In this document: piece after piece, positions 16,137-23,249 of the stretch
Layout of the letters: the number at the start of each line of letters is the position of its first letter
Numbering within the stretch: the first letter of the stretch is position 1
Origin: CAURMH01 sp963525745
GTDB lineage: Bacteria > Pseudomonadota > Gammaproteobacteria > Enterobacterales > Pasteurellaceae
NCBI GenBank assembly: GCA_963525745.1
Contig: CAURMH010000017.1
Coordinates: forward strand, 1-26,205
Reading direction: 5' to 3'
DNA length: 26,205 bases
Notes under the pieces: generated by a model
The model's database searches: none
What the model saw: the letters and a program-made list of their open reading frames with translations, nothing else
Told to the model about the DNA's origin: nothing
Translations under genes and position numbers: made by a program

Positions 16137-16152
16137 TGTGATATGCCTCACA
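16137..16152. promoter_or_regulatory. CRP site 1 (glpA side)
   Basis: TGTGA-TATGCC-TCACA matches the CRP consensus in both half-sites. Its centre is about 135 bases from the glpA start codon and its arms extend into a longer palindrome. Confidence 0.88.
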
Positions 16153-16187
16153 AAATATTTTCGCATTCGCTCATTAAGGCGTTTTTT

Positions 16188-16203
16188 TGTGAATTAAATC
16201 ACA
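16188..16203. promoter_or_regulatory. CRP site 2 (glpT side)
   Basis: TGTGA-ATTAAA-TCACA, again with perfect half-sites. It is centred 51 bp from site 1 and about 60 bp upstream of the glpT start predicted from the -10 at 16243-16248. This is the classic class I activation spacing. Confidence 0.9.
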
Positions 16204-16242
16204 TTTTTTGATAAATCCGCTTTTTTATTTTTAATTTTCTTT

Positions 16243-16248
16243 TATTAT
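16243..16248 (+). promoter_or_regulatory. glpT -10 element
   Basis: TATTAT would give a transcript start near 16255 and a 5' leader of about 66 bases. No good -35 is seen, in line with CRP dependence. Confidence 0.6.
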
Positions 16249-16321
16249 GCACTCCTATTTTTATATTCTTTGAATAACAACAAAGAACTCACCATAAAAA
16301 CTAATAAATTGGAGAAAAGTT

Positions 16322-17761
16322 ATGTTTGGACCATTTAAACCCGCCCCGCATATCGCGGAATTACCAGCGGAAAAAATTGATTCCACGTATAAACGCCTAC
16401 GTTGGCAGGTGTTCGCAGGGATCTTCTTTGGTTATGCCGCTTACTATTTTGTTCGTGCAAACTTTGACTTAGCGCAACCAGGTTTAATTCAAGCCGGCCT
16501 TTATACTAAAGCAGAACTTGGTGTCATCGGTTCAGCAGCCGGTCTTGCCTACGGTTTATCAAAATTTGTGATGGCAGGAATGTCAGACCGTTCTAACCCG
16601 CGTGTATTCTTACCATTCGGTTTATTACTCTCCGGTTTATGTATGACCTTGATGGGCTTATTCCCATGGGCGACTTCCGGCATTGCAATTATGTGGCTGA
16701 TGATCTTCTTAAACGGTTGGTTCCAAGGTATGGGTTGGCCTCCATGTGGCCGTACCATGGTTCACTGGTGGTCTAAATCCGAACGCGGTACTATCGTGTC
16801 AATTTGGAATACAGCGCACAATATCGGCGGTATGATGCCGGGTGCGATGGTATTATTGGCAAGTGCAATCTTCTTCAGTACTCACGGTATTGAAGCGCAA
16901 GCGAAAGACATCTGGCAACAATCTTTGTACTATCCCGGTATTGCTGCGATGATCTGCGCCATTCCGGTGTACTTCGTTATGCGCGATACTCCGCAATCTT
17001 GTGGTTTACCGTCCATCGAAAAATGGCGTAATGACTATCCTGATGACTATAACGAAAAAACTTATGAAAACGACTTAACTGCAAAAGAAATTTTCATTAC
17101 TTATGTATTAAAAAACAAATTGTTATGGTACATCGCAATTGCTAACGTGTTCGTTTATTTAATCCGCTACGGCGTATTGAAATGGTCTCCGGTTTATTTA
17201 AGTGAAGTAAAACACTTCAATATCAAAGGTACCGCATGGGCATACACCATTTATGAATTAGCGGCGGTTCCCGGTACATTACTTTGTGGTTGGGTATCTG
17301 ACCATTTATTCAAAGGAAAACGTGGTTTAACAGGTTTCATCTTTATGATTTTAACTACTGTAGCAGTGGCAGCATATTGGATGAATCCGGCTACACCTGA
17401 AGCTGAGTTAGCAAACTACAGCGCATGGTATGAAAACCCATATCAATTAACCGACTTCGTATTAATGACCCTAATCGGTTTCTTAATCTATGGTCCTGTA
17501 ATGTTAATTGGTTTACATGCGCTTGAATTAGCGCCGAAAAAAGCAGCAGGTACTGCAGCAGGCTTCACCGGTTTATTCGGTTACTTAGGCGGTACCGTAT
17601 CTGCATCAGCGGTTATCGGTTGGGCTGCACAACACTACGGTTGGGACGGCGGTTTCTACGTCATGATCGGCGGTGGTATTTTAGCTATTATCTTACTCTT
17701 CATCGTAATGATTGAAGAAGGTAAACATAAAGCGAAATTAACTGACCATTACGGTAAATAA
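16322..17761 (+). CDS. glpT: GlpT, glycerol-3-phosphate:phosphate antiporter
   Basis: Inner-membrane MFS transporter (organophosphate:Pi antiporter family) that imports glycerol 3-phosphate in exchange for inorganic phosphate; in E. coli it also admits fosfomycin. It has 479 residues and about twelve hydrophobic segments. Family motifs include RRLRW-like KRLRWQVFAGIFFGYAAYYFVR, the SDRSNPR loop after helix 2 and GWFQGMGWPPCGRTMVHWW. The central cytoplasmic loop is followed by the second six-helix half, starting near KNKLLWYIAIANVFVYLIRYG. Together with divergent glpABC it supplies substrate to the anaerobic dehydrogenase. Codon use is strongly biased toward preferred codons (GGT, CGT, AAA), suggesting high expression. 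A strong terminator follows. Confidence 0.96.
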   Translation: MFGPFKPAPHIAELPAEKIDSTYKRLRWQVFAGIFFGYAAYYFVRANFDLAQPGLIQAGLYTKAELGVIGSAAGLAYGLSKFVMAGMSDRSNPRVFLPFGLLLSGLCMTLMGLFPWATSGIAIMWLMIFLNGWFQGMGWPPCGRTMVHWWSKSERGTIVSIWNTAHNIGGMMPGAMVLLASAIFFSTHGIEAQAKDIWQQSLYYPGIAAMICAIPVYFVMRDTPQSCGLPSIEKWRNDYPDDYNEKTYENDLTAKEIFITYVLKNKLLWYIAIANVFVYLIRYGVLKWSPVYLSEVKHFNIKGTAWAYTIYELAAVPGTLLCGWVSDHLFKGKRGLTGFIFMILTTVAVAAYWMNPATPEAELANYSAWYENPYQLTDFVLMTLIGFLIYGPVMLIGLHALELAPKKAAGTAAGFTGLFGYLGGTVSASAVIGWAAQHYGWDGGFYVMIGGGILAIILLFIVMIEEGKHKAKLTDHYGK

Positions 17762-17785
17762 TAGATTTATCCAAATACAGTATCT

Positions 17786-17812
17786 AAAGGCGCGTAAATC
17801 GCGCCTTTTCTA
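17786..17812 (+). terminator. glpT intrinsic terminator
   Basis: Stem AAAGGCGCG / CGCGCCTTT, loop TAAAT, followed by TTTTCT. It starts 24 bases after the glpT stop. Confidence 0.9.
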
Positions 17813-17976
17813 CATTCTCTTTCTACTTAATTTTATAACTATACATAAATTAAGTAAGTAAGGTTTATTAGGACAGAACAAGAATAATAGGAAAACCGTT
17901 ATCTATATATAAAACTTGATAAAAAACAGCAAGAATAATTCATTATTGAGAAAAATATAAAATCTGAATAATTGAA

Positions 17977-18053
17977 TGGCGCACCCGAAAGGATTCGAAC
18001 CTTTGACCGCTCGGTTCGTAGCCGAGTACTCTATCCAGCTGAGCTACGGGTGC
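17977..18053 (-). tRNA. tRNA-Arg (ACG), distal copy
   Basis: A 77-base cloverleaf on the minus strand with the CCA tail encoded. The acceptor stem is GCACCCG/CGGGTGC, the anticodon stem CTCGG/CCGAG and the loop CTACGAA, giving anticodon ACG (plus-strand 18017-18019). The T-loop is GGTTCGAATCC-like. It reads CGN arginine codons after A-to-I editing of the wobble base. It is identical to the copy at 18107-18183 and is the last gene of the tRNA operon. No GC-rich terminator is visible in the 165 bases before the glpT terminator. Confidence 0.97.
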
Positions 18054-18106
18054 CTAGTTGAAAATTACTTTATTCTGAACATTTTAAACATAGAGTCAAT
18101 TTAAAA

Positions 18107-18183
18107 TGGCGCACCCGAAAGGATTCGAACCTTTGACCGCTCGGTTCGTAGCCGAGTACTCTATCCAGCTGAGCTACGGGTGC
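18107..18183 (-). tRNA. tRNA-Arg (ACG), proximal copy
   Basis: Identical over all 77 bases to the distal copy, 53 bases away. Anticodon ACG lies at plus-strand 18147-18149 and CCA is encoded. It lies 13 bases after tRNA-Ser in the same transcript. Confidence 0.97.
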
Positions 18184-18196
18184 CGAATAAAATAAA

Positions 18197-18290
18197 TGGC
18201 GGTGAGAGAGGGATTCGAACCCTCGATGGAGCTTTTAACCCCATACTCCCTTAGCAGGGGAGCGCCTTCAGCCTACTCGGCCATCTCACC
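18197..18290 (-). tRNA. tRNA-Ser (GCT)
   Basis: A 94-base class II tRNA with a long variable arm. The acceptor is GGTGAGA/TCTCACC, the anticodon stem CTCCC/GGGAG and the loop CTGCTAA, giving anticodon GCT (plus-strand 18253-18255) for AGC/AGU codons. CCA is encoded. It is the first gene of the Ser-Arg-Arg operon. Confidence 0.97.
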
Positions 18291-18309
18291 GTGATTGGTT
18301 GTGGCGTGT

Positions 18310-18337
18310 ATCATACGTTTTTCTAAAAATAAGTCAA
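18310..18337 (-). promoter_or_regulatory. tRNA operon promoter
   Basis: On the minus strand, TTGACT (18332-18337), a 16-base spacer and TATGAT (18310-18315) form a near-consensus sigma70 promoter. The expected start lies about a dozen bases before tRNA-Ser. The bases between (GCCACAACC...) are GC-richer, as in stringently controlled stable-RNA promoters. Confidence 0.85.
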
Positions 18338-18401
18338 ATGCTTTTTTATTGAATCCGGTAGTGATTGGGTGATTTATCTACAAAATAACAACGCTTTATC
18401 A

Positions 18402-20414
18402 TTAATTAGACAAAATTGCACGTAACCTGTCTAATTGATTTTGCGTGGATTGTTGCTGTTGTTCAGCTGATAATTTAGGTTTATTGCGTTGCCACTCAAC
18501 ATCATCACTCGGTAATTCCGCTAAAAAACGACTAGGTTCGACGCGAATTAGCTCCCCATATTGACGCCGTTCTTTACACAAGGAAAAAGTTAATGCCCTT
18601 TGTGCACGTGTAATCCCAACATAGGCTAAGCGACGTTCCTCTTCCACATTATCCTCATCAATACTAGTTTGATGAGGCAAAATACCTTCTTCCATACCAA
18701 TTAAATAAACATAAGGGAATTCCAACCCCTTTGAGGCGTGTAAAGTCATTAATTGAACCTGATCTCCGGTCTCGTCATCTTCTCCCCGTTCCAGCATATC
18801 ACGCAACGTAAGCCTTGTAACGACCTGACTTAAAGTCATCGGTTCATTAAACTCATCCCCCTTTAACATTCCGTCTATCCACTCAAATAACGTCGCCACA
18901 TTTCGACTTTGCATTTCGGCAGACTTAGGTGTCGCGGCATATTCGTATAAATATTCCTCATAATGAATTTTAGCCAGCATAGCACGAATCGCCCGAGCCG
19001 GTTCGGAACGTTGAACTTCATCGTTGAGTTCCACAATCCAACGGGCAAAATTTTGCAATGCCGTATAAACCTTCGGAGTGATTTGATGAATTAAATCAAA
19101 CTCAAAAATAGCGGCAAATAAACTCAGATGTTTCTCTTGCGCCACTCTCCCTAATTTTTCTAGCGTTACCGTGCCGATTTCACGCTTCGGCGTATTCACA
19201 ATGCGCAGAAACGCCGCATCATCATCTTGATTGACGATCAAACGCAAATAAGCCATCATGTCCTTAATTTCAGCACGTGAAAAAAAAGACTCACCACCGG
19301 AAATTTTATAAGGAATTCTATTTTGTATCAGAACTTTTTCTAACAAACGGGACTGATGATTACCACGATATAAAATTGCATAATCTTTATACTTTGCCTT
19401 ATGCGTAAAACGATGAGCCACTAACTCTGCAATCACTTTTTCAGCCTCATGCTCTTCATTTTTTGCTTCGATGACCTGCAATTTTTCCCCTTCGCCTAAA
19501 TTAGAAAATAGTTTTTTTTCAAAGACATGCGCATTATTATCAATCAAAATATTCGCACAATGTAAAATTCGGTGCGTAGAACGATAATTCTGCTCCAATT
19601 TCAAAACATTTAAATCAGGAAAATCATCACGTAAACGAACCATATTCTGAGGACGAGCGCCACGCCAAGAATAAATAGATTGATCATCATCACCTACTAC
19701 AGTAAAACGCGCCCGTTCGCCAACTAATTGTTTAATTAATTCATACTGACTTGTGTTGGTATCCTGATATTCATCGACTAACAAATAACGAATTTTCTTC
19801 TGCCATTTTGACCGCACTTCTTCATTTTGTTTAAATAACAGTGTCGGTAACATAATCAAATCATCAAAATCCAATGCATTGTAGGCGCGAAGCTGCGTCG
19901 TATAACGCTCATAATATTTAGCGAAAGTCTGATATTTTGTCTCGTTGGCCTGAAGCAATGCCAATTGAGGCGGGATAAGATCATTTTTCCAATTAGAAAT
20001 CGCGCCAATTAATTCGCGCAACACTTCTTTGTCTCCCTGAAAAACATCGAGAGTCAGTTCTTTAAGTAACGCAAATTGATCATGTTCATCAAACAATGTC
20101 ATATTGGCTTTAAAACCGAGCGACTTATGTTCCCGTTTAATCATATCAAAGCCTAACGTATGAAAAGTCGAAATCGTCACCCCTTTGCTCGCCGCCTTGC
20201 CGATAGAGTGAGCGACACGCTCTTTCATTTCGCGTGCGGCTTTATTAGTGAACGTCACAGCGGCAATTTCACGCGGTGAGTAATCGCACCGCTCAATTAA
20301 ATACGCAATTTTATTAATAATCACCCGCGTTTTTCCGGAACCGGCTCCGGCCAGAACTAAGCAAGGGCCGGAGACATACTCGACGGCTTGTTGTTGTTGT
20401 GCATTAAGTTTCAT
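18402..20414 (-). CDS. rep: Rep, ATP-dependent 3'-5' DNA helicase
   Basis: Superfamily 1A helicase that assists the replisome through protein blocks and in PriC-dependent restart. The 670-residue length matches E. coli Rep (673). Motifs are in the expected order: Q motif and Walker A (LAGAGSGKT, residues 21-29), Ia (AVTFTNKAAREMKER) and II (LLVDEYQDTN). They continue with III (VVGDDDQSIYSWRGA), IV (LKLEQNYRST), V (VQLMTLHASKGLEFPYV) and VI (EEERRLAYVGITRAQ). The C-terminal tail is glutamine-rich. It lies 26 bases after the lipoprotein gene, last in the waaA-coaD-lipoprotein-rep group. A USS lies at 19811. Confidence 0.96.
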   Translation of the reverse strand: MKLNAQQQQAVEYVSGPCLVLAGAGSGKTRVIINKIAYLIERCDYSPREIAAVTFTNKAAREMKERVAHSIGKAASKGVTISTFHTLGFDMIKREHKSLGFKANMTLFDEHDQFALLKELTLDVFQGDKEVLRELIGAISNWKNDLIPPQLALLQANETKYQTFAKYYERYTTQLRAYNALDFDDLIMLPTLLFKQNEEVRSKWQKKIRYLLVDEYQDTNTSQYELIKQLVGERARFTVVGDDDQSIYSWRGARPQNMVRLRDDFPDLNVLKLEQNYRSTHRILHCANILIDNNAHVFEKKLFSNLGEGEKLQVIEAKNEEHEAEKVIAELVAHRFTHKAKYKDYAILYRGNHQSRLLEKVLIQNRIPYKISGGESFFSRAEIKDMMAYLRLIVNQDDDAAFLRIVNTPKREIGTVTLEKLGRVAQEKHLSLFAAIFEFDLIHQITPKVYTALQNFARWIVELNDEVQRSEPARAIRAMLAKIHYEEYLYEYAATPKSAEMQSRNVATLFEWIDGMLKGDEFNEPMTLSQVVTRLTLRDMLERGEDDETGDQVQLMTLHASKGLEFPYVYLIGMEEGILPHQTSIDEDNVEEERRLAYVGITRAQRALTFSLCKERRQYGELIRVEPSRFLAELPSDDVEWQRNKPKLSAEQQQQSTQNQLDRLRAILSN
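19811..19819 (-). repeat. USS inside rep
   Basis: ACCGCACTT on the plus strand; the core reads along the rep strand. Confidence 0.85.
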
Positions 20415-20440
20415 AACCCACCATTATATTGAGGCCGTTT

Positions 20441-20647
20441 CTATTGTAGCCACACATACGGCAGTAGTACCGTATCCAATAAAAAAGATAACGGTAAATC
20501 CAATAACGGCAGCCCCCATTTTTGCCCCATTTCCAGATCATAACAAACGCCGGCATAGGCTCGATAAGATTCTCTCGGATCAACCAATTTGACCACCGTC
20601 CCACAACCGGAGAGCAAAAGTGCGGTTGTAAAAAGCCAAATTTTCAT
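20441..20647 (-). CDS. Small YceK/YidQ-like (DUF1375) lipoprotein
   Basis: A 68-residue predicted lipoprotein of unknown function. A type II signal peptide (MKIWLFTTALLLSGC) has lipobox LSGC with the acylated cysteine at residue 15. The mature part is short and continues GTVVKLVDPRESYRAYAGVCYDL, then a hydrophobic LPLSFLLDTVLLP segment. The Y.G...D pattern and the PLSFLLDTVLLP ending resemble the YceK/YidQ (DUF1375) family, in which that tail is the most conserved part. Its ATG overlaps the coaD stop (ATGA), so it is a real coupled gene in spite of its length. Residues after the lipobox (Gly-Thr) do not give the Asp+2 inner-membrane retention signal, so the outer membrane is likely. A USS lies in the signal-peptide codons. 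Confidence 0.82.
   Translation of the reverse strand: MKIWLFTTALLLSGCGTVVKLVDPRESYRAYAGVCYDLEMGQKWGLPLLDLPLSFLLDTVLLPYVWLQ
20618..20626 (+). repeat. USS inside the small lipoprotein gene
   Basis: AAGTGCGGT antisense to the gene, in the signal-peptide codons. Confidence 0.85.
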
Positions 20648-21120
20648 CGTTTTAATGCCATCAGCGCATCAAATACAGGCGGCGGAACAAAAAAAGAAAC
20701 ATCGCCTCCGTGTAAATAAATTTCACGCACCGCCGTTGAGGAAGTAAACGCCCACTTTTCCGAAGGCGGAAGCATAAAGGTTTCGACCCCTGCTGTTAAG
20801 AACCGATTTAACGCCGCAAGTTGCAATTCATATTCAAAATCCATTGTCGTTCGCACGCCACGAATGATGGCGGCAAAACGGCGTGTTTTAACCACGTCAG
20901 CTAATAAATCGTCAAAACCAAAAACATCGACGTTAGATAAATGTGCAACCGATTGCTGTACAAGTGCCACCCGCTGCTCAAAACTTAGCAATGTTTTTTT
21001 GCTCGGATTATTTGCAACGGCGACGGAAACTTTCGAAAAAATGACCGCACTTCGCTGAATAAGATCAAGATGACCGTTCGTTATGGGATCAAAGGTTCCC
21101 GGATAAATCACATTTTTCAT
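20644..21120 (-). CDS. coaD: Phosphopantetheine adenylyltransferase
   Basis: Makes dephospho-CoA from 4'-phosphopantetheine and ATP, the penultimate step of CoA synthesis. The 158-residue protein shows the nucleotidyltransferase motif YPGTFDPITNGHLDLI (T/HxGH-type, His17) near residues 6-21. It also has RGVRTTMDFEYELQLAALNR and the second ATP motif SSTAVRE near the C-terminus. Four-base ATGA overlaps join it to both waaA upstream and the lipoprotein downstream. waaA-coaD is a conserved pair in gamma-proteobacteria. A USS lies at 21044. Confidence 0.96.
   Translation of the reverse strand: MKNVIYPGTFDPITNGHLDLIQRSAVIFSKVSVAVANNPSKKTLLSFEQRVALVQQSVAHLSNVDVFGFDDLLADVVKTRRFAAIIRGVRTTMDFEYELQLAALNRFLTAGVETFMLPPSEKWAFTSSTAVREIYLHGGDVSFFVPPPVFDALMALKR
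21044..21052 (-). repeat. USS inside coaD
   Basis: ACCGCACTT on the plus strand, preceded by AAAAAATG; it lies in the early coding part of coaD. Confidence 0.85.
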
Positions 21121-22397
21121 TGCTTATCTAAATAAGAAGTTAATAAATTCATTGTTCTCGTTAACGCTCCGCGATTTTCATCCAATACGCGATACCCCGC
21201 TTCGCCGAGCTGTTTTCGTCGTGCCGGCGAATGAAACAAACATTCTACTTCCGCTGCAAGTGCGGTCGAATTTGAATCAATTTCAATAACCGCATGCTCC
21301 TCTCTTAAACGTCGAAAGATTTCGGTGAAATTAAACACATATTTCCCTGTAATAACAGGTAATTTGAAGGCTAGGGCTTCAATCGGATTGTGACCGCCCC
21401 GTGGAATCAAACTGCCGCCGATAAAAGCAACATCCGAAATACCATAAAAAATCAATAATTCCCCCATCGAATCACATAGCGCCACTTGCGTGTCCGCTGC
21501 CGGAATTTGCAAGGCGGAACGGCGAATAAAACGCAGTTTTGCCGCTTTGATAGCGTCGGCTACGGGTTCAAACCGCTCCGGGTGGCGAGGGACTAATAGC
21601 AATAATAAATTCGGTATCGTCGTTAACAATTTACGGTGTGCCGCTAAAATAATTTCATCCTCGCCGTCGTGAGTGCTGGCGGCAATCCAAATGGGACGCT
21701 GATTGCGCCAATCCTGTTTGAATTGCGCAATTTTTTGTTGCAAACGCTCATCAATATTGAGATCAAATTTAATATTTCCAGTCAACGTTAATTTCTCTGA
21801 TGGTGCGCCGAGTGCCAAATAACGCTCCGCACTTGCCTTATCTTGTGCAGCAATAAGGGCAATCTGTGACAAAATTTCACCCATACAGCCTTTGATCCTG
21901 CCGTAACGCTGCGCCGAACGCGCTGATAAGCGAGCATTTACAATAATTAAAGGAATGTGGCGACGGTTACACCGATCAATCAAATTTGGCCATAATTCCG
22001 TTTCAATCATAATGAAAAGCTTAGGCTCAACAAACCGAAGGAAGCGTCGAACCGCCCAAGGTAAATCCCACGGCAAATAAAAATGTGTCACTTTATCTCC
22101 CCAAAGCGCCTTCACCCGCTCGGAACCGGTCGGAGTAAAAGTCGTCACAGTAATGGGTAATACGGGATAATCCTGCTGTATGCGCCGAATAAGCAAAGCG
22201 GCTGCCATAACCTCCCCCACTGAAGCGGCATGAATAATAACCCCCCCCGACTGAGGTCGCCGAATATGATGATAAAATCCGTAGCGCTCCGCTAAACGCC
22301 GACGATACCGCGGGGATTTTATGCTACGAATTAGCATGAATAAAAGGAGAGCCGGCTGAATAATATAAATTAAGGCCGTATAAAAAAAACGCCACAT
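21117..22397 (-). CDS. waaA: WaaA (KdtA), Kdo transferase
   Basis: Transfers Kdo from CMP-Kdo to lipid IVA at the inner face of the inner membrane, the first step of the LOS inner core. The 426-residue GT30 protein has an N-terminal membrane anchor (about 3-23). The glycosyltransferase-N domain contains the catalytic Glu in HAASVGEVMAA (about 56-66), TTFTPTGSERV, YLPWDLPWAVRRFLRF and MIETELWPNLI. The C-terminal half has AASTHDGEDEIILAAHRKL and GGSLIPRGGHNPIEALAF, the family signature. Pasteurellaceae enzymes usually add one Kdo, which a kinase then phosphorylates; that is family knowledge, not seen here. It is the first gene of the waaA-coaD-lipoprotein-rep group. Confidence 0.96.
   Translation of the reverse strand: MWRFFYTALIYIIQPALLLFMLIRSIKSPRYRRRLAERYGFYHHIRRPQSGGVIIHAASVGEVMAAALLIRRIQQDYPVLPITVTTFTPTGSERVKALWGDKVTHFYLPWDLPWAVRRFLRFVEPKLFIMIETELWPNLIDRCNRRHIPLIIVNARLSARSAQRYGRIKGCMGEILSQIALIAAQDKASAERYLALGAPSEKLTLTGNIKFDLNIDERLQQKIAQFKQDWRNQRPIWIAASTHDGEDEIILAAHRKLLTTIPNLLLLLVPRHPERFEPVADAIKAAKLRFIRRSALQIPAADTQVALCDSMGELLIFYGISDVAFIGGSLIPRGGHNPIEALAFKLPVITGKYVFNFTEIFRRLREEHAVIEIDSNSTALAAEVECLFHSPARRKQLGEAGYRVLDENRGALTRTMNLLTSYLDKQ
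21258..21266 (+). repeat. USS inside waaA
   Basis: AAGTGCGGT followed by CGAATTTG, antisense to waaA, near its 3' end. Confidence 0.85.
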
Positions 22398-22420
22398 AGA
22401 ATCAATCTTAATGAAATTCG

Positions 22421-22451
22421 GTTATACTTACAAAGTGCGGTTTAGTATAAC
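22421..22451. promoter_or_regulatory. Inverted repeat flanking a USS between waaA and lgtF
   Basis: A perfect 8-bp repeat, GTTATACT (22421-22428) and AGTATAAC (22444-22451), encloses a USS core (22433-22441). Each arm contains TATACT as read outward on its own strand, a fair -10 hexamer. The site could therefore serve both divergent genes. No clear -35 partner is seen for either. Confidence 0.5.
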
Positions 22452-22468
22452 AAAAAAAGGATAATGAC

Positions 22469-23233
22469 ATGCCAACTATTAGCGTCGCAATGATCGTAAA
22501 AAATGAAGCGCAAGATTTAGCGGCTTGCCTGGATACCGTAAAAGACTGGGTTGATGAAATTGTCATTGTTGATTCGGGCAGCACGGATAGCACAGAAGAC
22601 ATCGCCCTTTGCTATCAAGCAAAATTTTATAAACATCCTGACTGGCAGGGATTTGGCAAACAACGTCAAATTGCACAACAATATGTCACTAGCGATTATG
22701 TGCTCTGGTTGGATGCCGACGAGCGCGTTACCCCGAAGTTACGTCAATCCATTCAACAGGCCATACAGACGGACTTACCCAATGTGGTATACAGCCTTCC
22801 ACGAATCAGCGAAGTATTCGGCCGTAAAATTTATCACTCAGGCTGGTACCCGGATTATGTAACACGTTTATACCGAACAGATTTAGCGCAATATGGCGAT
22901 GAATTGGTACATGAAAAGGTACATTTTTCACCTCATATTCAGATAAAAAAATTATCCGGCGAATTAGAACATTTCACTTATAAAAGTTTACATCACTATT
23001 TAGTAAAATCGGCAAACTACGCCGAAGCTTGGGCAACTCAATGCCAAAGAAAAGGAAAGGAAAGCAGCCTTTTACAAGGAATAAATCATGGGTTAGGTTG
23101 CTTTCTGAAAATGTATTTTTTAAAAGCCGGCTTTTTAGATGGTAAACAAGGCTTTCTCCTCGCCCTCCTCTCTGCCCACTCAACATTTGTAAAATACGCC
23201 GATCTATGGGTTAGAAATCAAAAAGCGCGGTGA
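22469..23233 (+). CDS. lgtF: LgtF/WaaE-type family 2 LOS core glucosyltransferase
   Basis: Predicted to add a beta-1,4-linked glucose to heptose I of the lipooligosaccharide core at the cytoplasmic face. The 254-residue GT2 protein starts with TISVAMIVKNEAQDLAACLDTV. VDSGSTDSTEDIA and the DxD-type metal site LWLDADERVTP follow. The stretch SLPRISEVFGRKIYHSGWYPDYVTRLYR and the ELVHEKV motif are typical of the WaaE/LgtF subgroup. In H. influenzae lgtF lies next to waaA, as here, which supports the name. A short hydrophobic or amphipathic C-terminal stretch (LGCFLKMYFLKAGFLDG) may touch the membrane. AAAGG lies about eight bases before the ATG. No phase-variable tetranucleotide repeat is present. 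Confidence 0.88.
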   Translation: MPTISVAMIVKNEAQDLAACLDTVKDWVDEIVIVDSGSTDSTEDIALCYQAKFYKHPDWQGFGKQRQIAQQYVTSDYVLWLDADERVTPKLRQSIQQAIQTDLPNVVYSLPRISEVFGRKIYHSGWYPDYVTRLYRTDLAQYGDELVHEKVHFSPHIQIKKLSGELEHFTYKSLHHYLVKSANYAEAWATQCQRKGKESSLLQGINHGLGCFLKMYFLKAGFLDGKQGFLLALLSAHSTFVKYADLWVRNQKAR

Positions 23234-23246
23234 ATTGACCGCACTT
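23223..23246. terminator. Imperfect inverted USS at the lgtF / lysR ends
   Basis: AAGCGCGGT (23223-23231, within the last lgtF codons) and ACCGCACTT (23238-23246, a perfect USS) form a 9-bp stem with one mismatch and a 6-base loop. The T-tract is poor (CTATTACG), so termination would be weak. Confidence 0.5.
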
Positions 23247-23249
23247 CTA

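Larger units (their letters stand above)
16010..16321. promoter_or_regulatory. glpABC-glpT divergent control region
   Basis: A 312-base AT-rich gap without a gene. It holds a 22-base hairpin-like repeat in the glpA leader (16061-16082), a 57-bp imperfect palindrome centred on a CRP site (16116-16172), a second CRP site (16188-16203) and the glpT -10 (16243-16248). The glpT ribosome site GGAG lies about seven bases before its ATG. Confidence 0.8.

Noticed and set aside
16199..16215. TTGAT...ATC-like half FNR site upstream of glpT
   Set aside because: Only one half-site (TTGATAAATC) is present; the second half does not match, so no FNR box is claimed.
17813..17976. Stretch after the glpT terminator and downstream of the tRNA operon
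   Set aside because: AT-rich with no ORF, GC-rich hairpin or recognisable RNA; the tRNA operon terminator is not identifiable.
22452..22600. Phase-variable simple repeat at the start of lgtF
   Set aside because: No tetranucleotide tract is present; the only run is seven A bases upstream of the ribosome site.
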